Shown here: positions 13,001 to 21,173 of the stretch, one piece after another | Layout: every line of letters starts with the position of its first letter | Position numbering within the stretch: position 1 is the stretch's first letter | NCBI GenBank assembly: GCA_039798265.1 | Contig: JBDKGH010000040.1 | Location: 1 to 22,136 of the forward strand | Reading direction: 5' to 3' | Length of the DNA: 22,136 nucleotides | Source of the DNA: JBDKGH01 sp039798265 | GTDB taxonomy: Bacteria > Bacteroidota > Bacteroidia > Flavobacteriales_D > Sanyastnellaceae | The notes under the pieces: generated by a model | What the model was told of the DNA's origin: nothing | Seen by the model: only the letters and a program-made list of their open reading frames with translations | The model's database searches: none | Translations under genes and position numbers: made by a program

Positions 13001-15813
13001 AGATCGTCGCAAACATTTGTGTTAGCAATTGATTCAGTAATTCCAGGATTTACCAAAGCATTATTGTCGTCACAATCGCCGGCTACTGATGCGTAACCAG
13101 CTGGAGGAGTTGAAGAAGTAGATGAAATAACAGTGTATGTGCCGTATCCATCACCATCCAAATCTTCATAATAGGTGTAAAGTGTAGTTGCTGTAGGAGC
13201 GAAAGCCACACCGCGGAACACATAATTTGTAGCTGCGGTTGCTAAAAGAGCAAAGGCACTACCTGAACCTGTATCTGTAATTTTCACCAAGCGATTATCG
13301 GTCGTTGTGGCGTAAATAATTGGATTGGCACCAGAAAAATCAACAGTAACACCGCGCGCTCCAATATTGTTTCCTGCAGAAACGGAGAGTGTATAGGCCA
13401 ATATCCAAGGGCCACTAGGGTTGGTAGCTGTCCATTTCTGGATACCCCCAGCAGCAGTAGCACGATCGTCTGCGATGTAGCAAATAGTTCGAGAAGGATT
13501 AAAGTAAAAAGCATAAGGAGAAGCTCCTGTGCCAGTATTAATCAAAAGAGTACCGGTATTACCTGTATTTGTTGGAACTCCCGTACCTAAGGCCAAGACA
13601 CCAATATTTGAACCTGAGGCTGCGCTCGCATATAATTGACCTCCAAAAACATTAACGGTACGAATGTTCGTTACAGTAGAAGATACTTGAATGGTATTGG
13701 TATTTGAATCGAAATAGCGCACACCACCAAGAGTAGCAGTAGTGGCATTGCCACCAGCAAACGCATTCGTTCCGTCGTAATAAGCAGATCGAATATTATT
13801 TGTGTTGAAAGCGTTGGTTTGTGGAACCAAAAAAGGTCTCGACCAAGTTTGAGCGCTATTAACAAATCCCAATGTACGGGAAACGCCCGTTGCAGAATTA
13901 ATACTGGATACACCAGCACCCGAGTCATATCCCGCAATGGCCAAATAAAGGCCATTCTCTGATCTCGCAAGCGATCCCTCAGAAGTAGCTGTACCACTGA
14001 CTGTTATTCGGTTACTGCCTGAAGAAGGAATAGGGATGTTTTGAATCAAGTTACCGGTTGCGTCATATTCGCGGAGAGAAACTGGTGTAGAAGCGTTGGT
14101 AAGAGCCGATCCATTTCCTACTTGAAGAACGACAACATTACCAGCCGTAAACCCTGCAGGGTAGGTACAACTGCCATCCGAGCACGTTGCACTTGCATTA
14201 TAATTAGTAGCAGTATTATCTGTACATCCATTTATGCGACCTGGGTCTATACTGAGGTCACAGTTGTTGTCTATACCATCGCAAATATTCGATGCTAAAC
14301 CGCTCTCTGTTATTCCTGGATTGATAGCTGCGTTTGTATCATCGCAGTCTGTGTTATTCAATACATAGCCTCCCGGATTAGTGCAGGCTACAACAGAGGA
14401 CGACGGATTTCCATAGGTATCACCATCGGTATCAGCGTACCAAGTTATCGCTGAAAAATCACATCCCTCAGCGCAAGTTGCTAGAGCATTGTAATTACAT
14501 GCCACTGGATTATTACAACCAGCAACAGACCCTTCATCCACCGTTAAATCGCAATCGTTATCTACATCATCACACACATTAGCTTGAGCCACAGATTCGA
14601 CCACACCAGGATTGATGGCCCCATCATTATTATTACAATCACCAGATGAAGCAGCGTAACCAGCAGGGGCTGTTGGCGATGATGAAGTAAATGTGGTAGA
14701 AGAACCGTAACCATCTCCATCATTATCTACATAATATGTATAGGTTGTATTAGCTATAGGAGCAAAAGCCACACCTCTAAAGGCTGTGTTTGTGGCCGCC
14801 GTAGCCAAAAGAGTAAAAGCACTACCTGAACCAGCATCAGTAATTTTTACCAATCTATTATCTGTTGTTGTAGCATAAATGATCGGATTAGTGCCCGAAA
14901 AATCTACAGTAACCCCACGTGCGCCGATGTTATTACCAGCAGATACGGACAATGTATACGCCAATGTCCAAGGGCCTGAGGGAGAAGATGCCGTCCATTT
15001 TTGAATACCACCTAAGGCTGAAGCTCGATCATCAGCTATATAACAAACAGTGCGCGTGCTATTAAAAAAGAAACCATAAGGTGATGCACCTGTTCCTGTA
15101 TTAATCACCAGCGTGCCTGTGTTTCCTGTATTAGTAGGCACGCCTGAACCGATTTGAATAATTCCAATGTTTGTGCCGCTTGCCGCACTAGCATACAATT
15201 GAGAGCCAAAAATATTTACAACCCTCATATTCGTTACTGTTGACGAAACTTGAATTGAAGTTGTGCCTGAATCAAAATATCGAACACCACCAAGACTTGC
15301 AGTAGAAGCAGTACCTGCAGCATAGGCCCTAGTACCATCGTAACAGGCACTTCTTATATTGTTTGAATTAAAACCGGAGGTTTGAGGAATGACATACGGC
15401 CTTGTCCACGACTCGTCGTTGGATAGATAACCAGTAACTCTCGACACACCGGCTGCAGAGTTAATACTTGCAACACCTGGATCAGAATCGTAACCAGCTA
15501 TAGTTAGATAAAAACCATTTTCCGAACGTGAGATAGCACCTTCAGAAGCAGCAGATCCACTAATGGTAATTCTCGAAGACCCCGTGCTAGGTATTGTTAC
15601 ATCTTGAACAAAAGTTCCTGTGCTCGTGTATTCTTTTAAGAAAAGAGGTGCAGACGCGTTTGATAAAGCAGAACTACCTGTTCCTACTTGGAGAACAACT
15701 AGATTACCTGATACGAATTGGGCGCTAAGTCCATTAGGAAAAAAAGTAAAGGCCAAAAAAACAAACACAATTAATTTGGCGAATTTACTTCCTGGAATTC
15801 TTACGGTTTTCAT
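10054..15813 (-). CDS. Giant secreted T9SS protein with three propeller-like/MopE units
   Basis: A 1919-residue secreted protein of unknown function. The ATG at 15813 gives a clear signal peptide with basic n-region, LIVFVFLAFTFF core and likely cleavage after LSA before Gln32; an upstream in-frame GTG only lengthens it. Units start at residues 33, about 555 and about 1076. Each has a propeller-like domain of about 325 residues containing CYIADDR and FRGVAFAP-type motifs. MopE-type repeats (DGDGYG, GDCDD, DNDCD) follow: two in each of the first two units, one in the third. Short Cys repeats of the GCxDxxAxNYN type follow each of the first four MopE repeats. A pre-peptidase C-terminal-like domain (about 1473-1595), an uncharacterised module (about 1607-1812) and a T9SS domain with FIYPNPNDG (about 1837-1919) complete it. 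By analogy the Asp/Cys repeats may bind metal. Adhesin or surface scaffold is a guess. Confidence 0.88.
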   Translation of the reverse strand: MKTVRIPGSKFAKLIVFVFLAFTFFPNGLSAQFVSGNLVVLQVGTGSSALSNASAPLFLKEYTSTGTFVQDVTIPSTGSSRITISGSAASEGAISRSENGFYLTIAGYDSDPGVASINSAAGVSRVTGYLSNDESWTRPYVIPQTSGFNSNNIRSACYDGTRAYAAGTASTASLGGVRYFDSGTTSIQVSSTVTNMRVVNIFGSQLYASAASGTNIGIIQIGSGVPTNTGNTGTLVINTGTGASPYGFFFNSTRTVCYIADDRASALGGIQKWTASSPSGPWTLAYTLSVSAGNNIGARGVTVDFSGTNPIIYATTTDNRLVKITDAGSGSAFTLLATAATNTAFRGVAFAPIANTTYTYYVDNDGDGYGSSTTFTSSSPTAPAGYAASSGDCNNNDGAINPGVVESVAQANVCDDVDNDCDLTVDEGSVAGCNNPVACNYNALATCAEGCDFSAITWYADTDGDTYGNPSSSVVACTNPGGYVLNNTDCDDTNAAINPGITESGLASNICDGIDNNCDLSIDPGRINGCTDNTATNYNASATCSDGSCTYPAGFTAGNVVVLQVGNGSALTNASTPVSLREYDATGNLIQNIPIPSSGSNRITVSGTATSEGSLARSENGLYLAIAGYDSGAGVSSINSATGVSRTLGFVNSAQTWSRPFLVPQTNAFNTNNIRSAYYDGTNAFAGGNATTATLGGVRYFDSNTNTIQVSSTVTNIRTVNVFGGQLYASAASGSNIGVLALGTGVPTNTGNTGTLLINTGTGASPYAFYFNPSRTICYIADDRATAAGGIQKWTATNPSGPWILAYTLSVSAGNNIGARGVTVDFSGANPIIYATTTDNRLVKITDTGSGSAFALLATAATNYVFRGVAFAPTATTLYTYYEDLDGDGYGTYTVISSTSSTPPAGYASVAGDCDDNNALVNPGITESIANTNVCDDLDNDCDLTIDEGSVAGCNNALACNYNPLATCNEGCDFNTLNWYLDADGDGFGLDASVLNQCTNPGGYINIGGDCDDTNAAINPSITESLLQSNICDGIDNNCDFVVDPGRVDGCTDINALNYNSGANCNNNGCVYPSGFVAGDLIISRVGAGSAALSSSSTAVFFDEYNPLTGNQSAPVYSFAIPTTGSLKLTNSGSATSNLQLNRSADGLSVVIAGLDVVAGTASVTGSTSLAINRVIGELDINLQWSRPFASSVFYSGDNFRSAAKAGNNYYGSGNSTTTGGINYFGSASAASNISNSPANTRVVKIVNNEVYFSTASNSPGIGIYKVGSGLPTSATAAVPVINMGTTAGPSPYDFDFNSSLTVCYVADDRTSSAGGIQKWVNNNGVWSLSYTISVGSSTGVRSLYVDYYSEVFPVIYAITAPLTGQSRLVRLTDSGITTPVVSTLATAPTNTAFRGVDLAPCYGQVWYRDLDNDGYGDATNSLIYCTQPLGYVSLSGDCDDTNDLVYFSAVEDCDGLDNDCDTFIDDACLNVPDNDTRAHAQVIAPTTYPSCFNNNIVTDLTNAGDSPESSITSPVTAGQDVWYRFTATTTACRIAVNSTNNDIAIELQNAVGSSLYTENDVAGVGGEILIASALVVGQDYFIAIKNVSGTSVGESAVCIQKLSGSRCNNVSNNFSSLCSAFKAAYTGASGYIYEFTEIPTTQDPVVDVFTGNTTSGSTSVTMSNVVGLAYGRQYSVRISSVYQLMDAASNMNVVTVEGVETCTLTVQAQNELNVRASDASPNVRYLNSTIGADRWICGATKYRWAITQLTPSTGLTVYVDGANGNRFLSLANVNLAYPGLLQSGATYNVEIAPVFGTIEGDFGSLDQTLVMAGSSMPIQEENEEAMLEKMDRLENEQFIYPNPNDGMGVNIVLNINKEESLLVKVLDAKGSLCQTKQVIVDGGASSIYVDFEKELVKGLYSLQVVIGDKVVTHRLVVQ
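11407..12588 (-). repeat. Tandem unit C of the 1919-residue gene (shorter, diverged)
   Basis: The propeller-like domain is clearly related (SRVGAGSAALS, CYVADDRTSSAGGIQKW) but diverged. It carries only one MopE repeat, and no Cys repeat, before the pre-peptidase C-terminal-like domain. Confidence 0.8.
12589..14151 (-). repeat. Tandem unit B of the 1919-residue gene
   Basis: Unit of 521 codons with the same domain order as unit A and very similar protein sequence. Its landmark recurs 1578 bases further on in unit C. Confidence 0.85.
14152..15717 (-). repeat. Tandem unit A of the 1919-residue gene
   Basis: Unit of 522 codons from the mature N-terminus to the start of unit B: propeller-like domain, MopE repeat, Cys repeat, MopE repeat, Cys repeat. 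The same landmark (codons of CYIADDR) recurs 1563 bases further on in unit B. Confidence 0.85.
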
Positions 15814-15960
15814 TTTTACTCGATTTAATTTAAGACTCTGCAAAACTCCCACATAAAAATTCTACTCTTATTAATTCAATTTTATCTATGCCTTTTTAAA
15901 TCGAGCGTAAATGCTATTCCTACTTTACCAAAAAAGAAAATCTCATAACATACATACAAC

Positions 15961-15993
15961 AATAAAAAAGCCGTTCTATGAATAGAACGGCTT
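15961..15993 (-). terminator. Intrinsic terminator of the choice-of-anchor/phytase-like gene
   Basis: AAGCCGTTCT (15968-15977) pairs perfectly with AGAACGGCTT (15984-15993), loop ATGAAT. On the minus strand six T residues follow (A run 15964-15969). It lies 21 bases past the stop at 16014. Confidence 0.9.
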
Positions 15994-16013
15994 AGTTAAA
16001 GAGAAAAATATCA

Positions 16014-19000
16014 TTATTCGATACAGACTATCTTTTTAATAAACTGTGAATTCTCCGTTTCTATTCGAAGGAAATAATTGCCATTAGGCAAATCATCCAA
16101 CGATATAGCTGTATTCGATTGATGCGGGTAAAGACTATTGATAATATTTCCAATAGCATCAAAAATCACAATACTATTAATAACCGTCTTCGACTTTATC
16201 CAAACCCAATCAGAAGTAGGATTAGGATAAACAGACACTTCTTCGATATTCATATCTTCTACCATTTGACAAATTACTTCTTGAACTTCCACTGTTGCTG
16301 TTGCCAAACAATCATCTTCTGTCACTGTAACTGATATCTCACCCGCTTGATCAACGATTACTTCTTGCGTTGTAAGTCCATTTGACCAGAGATAAGAATC
16401 AAAGATACCAGCATCCAGTGTTACACTTTGGCCTTCACAAAACTCTACTGAATCTTCTAGCAGTATAATAATTTCAGGATGAACTGTAATTTGAACATCA
16501 TCCGAAAATTCACATCCATATTCATCAGACACCGTAACGCCTAAAATCATGGATTCATCAATCACTACTTCAAAGGTTTCTTCACCAGTTGACCATGTGT
16601 ATTGATTATAACCATTTAGTGTAAATACGGTTGATTCATCAAAACAAATAAAACGGTCACTACCGAGATCAACGGGTGTTGTGTTGGACGAACTTAAAAC
16701 AATTGTATCTGCATCCGAACATCCATTTAGATTGGTAACTAAAACATCATATTGACCTACATCACCGATTAATCGAATTGGTGATGTTGCTCCATCTGAC
16801 CATAACACTTCATCAAAATCTTGAAGATTAATTTCAAGTGTATCATTATTACACAACACTTGATCATCGGGTAGTTCCAAGTTTGGCGCTACTAAGGAAA
16901 CTATTGTGAATTCTTTTCTTAATACACAACCATCTGCATTTGAGAGGTCAACAAAATAATCGCCCGGTTCAGTAATAATGATGGTTTGATTGCTCTCTCC
17001 ATTCGACCACTCAACACTTTCCGCATTCAACTCTTGAAGAGTGATTGAACTATTAGAGCACACTTCATAAACATCATTCAAGTTACTGATAGGCAGCGGT
17101 GATGCTGTAACACTGACCATATCCTCAGTTGCACATCCGAAACTATTTATTCCAATAACACTAAAATCTCCCGGTTCGAAAACGGTAATATTGGCCGCAC
17201 TTTCTCCAGAGTTCCAAACAAACTCTATAGCATCACCTGTCGCTGTCAAGGTTGTGGTTGCTCCTTCACAAAGTGGAAGATCTTGAACGATAGAAACCAT
17301 TGGATTCTGAACAACATTGAAACTATTCATAATAATAGAATTACACAAGGTGTTTAGATCTGATACTTGAAGAGCAATTTCGTTTGTTCCCGTTGGAAAA
17401 TCTGAAAAATAGAATATTCTTGAAGAAGCTGTGCTTCCGTCCATCCAATCATAACCATACTCACTAGAGAGATTTAACACCAGTGAATCTGAGGAACAAT
17501 AAAACTCATTCGTTTCAATATCGATGTCTGGAGAATTCAAACGGACTACTTCGCCAAGCGCAGAAGCGACACAACCGTTAGCCGTAACGGCTCTAACCCA
17601 AATAGGTCCTGAAGCTAAGGTTTCAAAACTCAACAAATCATCGCCTGTTGACCATTCTGCTGAAACGACATCACCATTAACAGCGACTGGAATTCCTACT
17701 TCCGAGCATTGAGCTTCTCCAATGGTCAACTCTATAGCGCAATAAGGAGATAGTACATCCAACATCAAAGAATCAGGAAGGCGAATAATAAACAATTCAG
17801 ATTCTTTACCTGTCAACTGTATTTGACCATCGGCAGCAGAAGAAGTTATTCCAAAATCATTATCGTTGATCAAGGCAATCGTTAAGCTATCAATAATGGT
17901 TAGACCTTCTGGCTTGTCGTTATTGACATTCCATCCCACTTCCAAAAGATCAACCAATAAATTCTTTTCTACAGGTAAAATTTCATTTGCTAACAGAGCC
18001 TCTTGGGTAATAAGTTCTTCTAAAGAATATTGACCGAAAAGTTGGTCATCGAACGCAGTAGCGTTCGCGAGATCAATTTTAATAACATTCTTATAGTTCC
18101 AACCATTTCTTTCAGCATGTTCAATCAATAAAAATTCATGATCGTTGACCGCTGTCAGATCTCCAATTTTCCAGTCTCTTTCTCTAATTTCACCAATCGA
18201 ACTTTTATGCACATAAGCGTAGTACTTCATTTCATGAGTAAGTGGATCTATTTCCACAATACGATGAATGCGCGAAGAACTACCAACCGCGCTAGTTGGA
18301 TTATCTGCAGGACTTTGTAATATTGAATATACCTTTCCATTTGGTGACCAGCACAAACCTTCAAATCCTCTATTCGGACGACGTAATCCAATCGCTTCAT
18401 CTAATGGTTGGTCTTGAATCTCCGAAGGAAATGGCGTGTAACGCATTATCACTTGACCAGTCGTCGGATTAATTTTCCAAATGGATGATCCATATTCATC
18501 GCATACCCAATAATTACCGTCATTTCCTAATACAATACCTTCCGAATCGATTCCCCAAATATTGGGTGATAAAATACTACCAGCAGCATCTGACCAAGCT
18601 GTTTCTCCCGTAGCCCCATGGCCTAAGGGTAGTGGCATACCCGACACCTCAATACCATTCGGATTTAATATTGGTTGTCGATCAATGATTTCGAATTGAT
18701 TATCTATTTTTTCTATTGTATAGATCGATGGTGTAAATTCTGGGTTAGGAAAGAAAAGGGTTGCTCCCGACGCCAGCGAATTTGAAGAAGCGTCAACGTT
18801 AGGTCCACGATCCGAAATAGTTAAAAACCTATTCGGTTGGTTTGGTAATGCATGCAACCCTGAAAAGCCTCCTTCGTAAATAGCTTGGCCTTCATAATTG
18901 GCCACTTCCTGAGCAGCATTTAAAGAGGCCGTTTCAATTTCCCAAGCTTCATCATAAGAGAGATTAACATCCACTTGAAAAATAGAAACCGTTCCGCTAA

Positions 19001-20990
19001 TCTCTGATGACAAAACAATCAGATCTCTCTCATTCGGACTTTTACTTCTCGGAATGAATAAAATTCCTTCTGGCCCCATATCACCAGATTCAATGGACGT
19101 TTCTGCGGCAGCGAAGTCTCTATTATTAATATATTGAACAAAAGAGGGAGCATTTGGATTCGAAATGTCATAGACCATAATTCCACCCACTCTTTCCAGG
19201 CCGATGAAAGCATACATTTTGCCATGTATTTCACCTATTGTTACGGCCTCAGGTTCAGGACCTTTATCATCACTTCTGCTATCTAGAGAAGTATTGTCAT
19301 CATTATTAGAGTTGAATTGACCAGGGTAATTTTGTGCTACTATTTGCTCAAAATCATCCCCCGAATCAAAAACGAGTTCACCATTTTCATTCCAAATAGA
19401 AAAAGACCTTGCGCCGTAAGAATAGAGTTGATCATAGTCGCCGTCAAAATCAATATCACCCATCGCTGAAGTAACACGAAGGCGTCCAGCATTGACATTA
19501 CTCTTGAGAACAGCGGAGTTGGGGTAAATGGTAGGATCTAATTGTCTTGAAGAGATACGAACTTCTTCGTTGAAACCAGCATATGCTCTAGCATCTCCCT
19601 CATTCGCGCTTACCACGTATTGCTGCCCAGAAATATTAGCCCCATAAATTGCATCGGGCATATACATACCTTTAACCGGATAATTTGAAATATTAATCGC
19701 ATTATCTTGATCACTTGCATCGAGACCTTGTCCAGGAATATTATGGTCTTTAAAACCCAAACCTGTAATGTCAAGAATCTCCCCGCTGATTAAATCTATT
19801 TTTACAAGAGCGTTATTCTCCTGCAGACCTACCCAAGCCATTTGACTAGATGCATCAAATGCTACATATTCAGGTTCGAAATCTTGAGCGACGGAACTCA
19901 ATCCATTGTTTCCAAACACTCGAGTGGATTCATCTAAAAAAGAAATTCTCACATTATCGAAAGCAAAGTTTCCCGTCGGACTTGCCTGCTTCACCATCAG
20001 TCGTAATCGAATTGGTTGAGATAAATCCAATATCGGTAAACGCATATGATTCCAACCAGTTGTTGGATTGAGTGCTACATAATTTTGCATGTTCCAGCTG
20101 CTGCCGTTATCTCTTTCAATAATATATCCAATGCTATCACCTACACTCCAATTTCGTGCAGCATAATTGAACTCAATGGATGCCCTTGGCATCATTGATA
20201 CATCGATAGGAGAACAATCTATTGTGTGCCAAACATCAGCGCCACCTGAGAAAAGACTGGTTGCAGCGCCAGCTAGAACATTTTGGCCATGAGTTAAGAT
20301 AAGGCCAGAAACAGAAGAAACAATATTCCAACTTGCAGTACCTTCAGAATACAAATTAGGTTGAAAAGTAGCTGGCCAGGAATCGTTCAATTCAAAACTC
20401 TTTCTTATAAAATTATAATCTTCAAACGTAATGGTCTGAACGTCTAATTGACTAACATTGGAGATCACTTGGGGAAGACGAATTACGCTAATCGAACCTT
20501 CTGGATCGTTGGAGTAACTATCATTAGGTTCACCTTCATTTGCCGTTACAAGCATTGTCTGATCAGGTGATAAACCTATCATGTCAGGCAATGCGCCTAC
20601 TTCTAACTGGGCAATTAAACCTCCATTACTGTCAAAAATAATTACGCTACCAGGATCTTGCTTTATGCTTGCCTCCACTGCGATAGCAAAATAACCGTTC
20701 CATGCCACTACACTATTAGCACCACCACCGAAACTATCGATGTCAATTGCGAATAAAAACTCAGGAGAAATCGGATTGCTTAAATCCAAAACATCAATTG
20801 TATTGTTTGTCGCGTTGACAAAAAACACCCTTTTGCTGAGCGGATCAAAAGCGCTGATTTCAGCAGCCCCTCCTGCGTATAAACCAGTATTATAAGTGCT
20901 CAAATGTCTGAGCTCAATTCGGTTATTTGCTTGACCCAGACAATTCAAGCACAGCACGATACTAATGACGATTAAAAAGAAGTTCTTCAT
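16014..20990 (-). CDS. Secreted choice-of-anchor-I / phytase-like esterase fusion with Ig-like repeats and T9SS domain
   Basis: A 1658-residue secreted protein. Residues 1-19 are a signal peptide (core FFLIVISIVLCL, probable cleavage LG before Gln20). Residues about 25-670 form a choice-of-anchor-I propeller (TANEGEPNDSY, PEYVAFDAS, VGLQENNALVKIDL, SANEGDARAY, GPEPEAV), interrupted at about 205-350 by a jelly-roll-like insert. Residues about 690-1045 match the phytase-like esterase domain (EGQAIYEGGFSG, ISDRGPN, GIDSEGIV, WVCDEYGSSIWK, RGFEGLCWSPNGK). Residues about 1080-1570 hold seven Ig-like repeats, each with a W-x-x-G motif. Residues about 1580-1658 are a T9SS domain with VSVYPNPTSD. Related anchor-I/phytase-like proteins are often annotated as phosphatases, so phosphate release from organic phosphate is plausible but inferred. 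The start is the only ATG with a signal peptide. Confidence 0.9.
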   Translation of the reverse strand: MKNFFLIVISIVLCLNCLGQANNRIELRHLSTYNTGLYAGGAAEISAFDPLSKRVFFVNATNNTIDVLDLSNPISPEFLFAIDIDSFGGGANSVVAWNGYFAIAVEASIKQDPGSVIIFDSNGGLIAQLEVGALPDMIGLSPDQTMLVTANEGEPNDSYSNDPEGSISVIRLPQVISNVSQLDVQTITFEDYNFIRKSFELNDSWPATFQPNLYSEGTASWNIVSSVSGLILTHGQNVLAGAATSLFSGGADVWHTIDCSPIDVSMMPRASIEFNYAARNWSVGDSIGYIIERDNGSSWNMQNYVALNPTTGWNHMRLPILDLSQPIRLRLMVKQASPTGNFAFDNVRISFLDESTRVFGNNGLSSVAQDFEPEYVAFDASSQMAWVGLQENNALVKIDLISGEILDITGLGFKDHNIPGQGLDASDQDNAINISNYPVKGMYMPDAIYGANISGQQYVVSANEGDARAYAGFNEEVRISSRQLDPTIYPNSAVLKSNVNAGRLRVTSAMGDIDFDGDYDQLYSYGARSFSIWNENGELVFDSGDDFEQIVAQNYPGQFNSNNDDNTSLDSRSDDKGPEPEAVTIGEIHGKMYAFIGLERVGGIMVYDISNPNAPSFVQYINNRDFAAAETSIESGDMGPEGILFIPRSKSPNERDLIVLSSEISGTVSIFQVDVNLSYDEAWEIETASLNAAQEVANYEGQAIYEGGFSGLHALPNQPNRFLTISDRGPNVDASSNSLASGATLFFPNPEFTPSIYTIEKIDNQFEIIDRQPILNPNGIEVSGMPLPLGHGATGETAWSDAAGSILSPNIWGIDSEGIVLGNDGNYWVCDEYGSSIWKINPTTGQVIMRYTPFPSEIQDQPLDEAIGLRRPNRGFEGLCWSPNGKVYSILQSPADNPTSAVGSSSRIHRIVEIDPLTHEMKYYAYVHKSSIGEIRERDWKIGDLTAVNDHEFLLIEHAERNGWNYKNVIKIDLANATAFDDQLFGQYSLEELITQEALLANEILPVEKNLLVDLLEVGWNVNNDKPEGLTIIDSLTIALINDNDFGITSSAADGQIQLTGKESELFIIRLPDSLMLDVLSPYCAIELTIGEAQCSEVGIPVAVNGDVVSAEWSTGDDLLSFETLASGPIWVRAVTANGCVASALGEVVRLNSPDIDIETNEFYCSSDSLVLNLSSEYGYDWMDGSTASSRIFYFSDFPTGTNEIALQVSDLNTLCNSIIMNSFNVVQNPMVSIVQDLPLCEGATTTLTATGDAIEFVWNSGESAANITVFEPGDFSVIGINSFGCATEDMVSVTASPLPISNLNDVYEVCSNSSITLQELNAESVEWSNGESNQTIIITEPGDYFVDLSNADGCVLRKEFTIVSLVAPNLELPDDQVLCNNDTLEINLQDFDEVLWSDGATSPIRLIGDVGQYDVLVTNLNGCSDADTIVLSSSNTTPVDLGSDRFICFDESTVFTLNGYNQYTWSTGEETFEVVIDESMILGVTVSDEYGCEFSDDVQITVHPEIIILLEDSVEFCEGQSVTLDAGIFDSYLWSNGLTTQEVIVDQAGEISVTVTEDDCLATATVEVQEVICQMVEDMNIEEVSVYPNPTSDWVWIKSKTVINSIVIFDAIGNIINSLYPHQSNTAISLDDLPNGNYFLRIETENSQFIKKIVCIE

Positions 20991-21080
20991 ATAAGCATAA
21001 TTGAATACCCAAAGAACACATCGTCATTTCACTCTCACCGAACATTAAAGTTACCTCTTTACTATCCTTTTTTTTTTAAT

Positions 21081-21097
21081 GATAACCATTTGTTATC
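21081..21097. promoter_or_regulatory. Inverted repeat upstream of the choice-of-anchor/phytase-like gene
   Basis: GATAAC (21081-21086) and GTTATC (21092-21097) form a 6-bp inverted repeat with a 5-base centre, 91 bases upstream of the ATG at 20990 on the minus strand and next to an A/T run. It could be an operator. No regulator is known, and the site is short enough to be chance. Confidence 0.25.
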
Positions 21098-21107
21098 TCA
21101 ATGTGAT

Positions 21108-21147
21108 AAAAAATGGGGCGTCTCAGCTTTGCCAAGACGCCCCATTT
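21108..21147 (-). terminator. Intrinsic terminator of the right-edge T9SS gene
   Basis: AAATGGGGCGTCT (21111-21123) pairs perfectly over 13 bp with AGACGCCCCATTT (21135-21147), with an 11-base loop. On the minus strand T residues follow (A run 21108-21113). It lies 26 bases past the stop at 21174. Confidence 0.92.
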
Positions 21148-21173
21148 GTAAGGCATATATTTTTCTTTAGCGC

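Noticed and set aside
11407..15717. Regular repeats that might suggest a CRISPR or DNA satellite
   Set aside because: The period is about 1.57 kb, frame-keeping and coding; these are protein domain repeats.
15814..15852. In-frame GTG extension of the 1919-residue protein
   Set aside because: It places 13 extra residues before a normal signal peptide that already starts with ATG at 15813.
20931..20990. Possible lipoprotein signal (Cys14 or Cys17) in the 1658-residue protein
   Set aside because: Residues before both Cys do not fit a lipobox, while a signal peptidase I site before Gln20 and a T9SS domain fit well.
5809..21052. ACCGAACATTAA shared by the nusA-infB spacer (5809) and the 21037 spacer
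   Set aside because: About thirty repeated 12-mers are expected by chance in a window this size counting both strands; the contexts do not match further.
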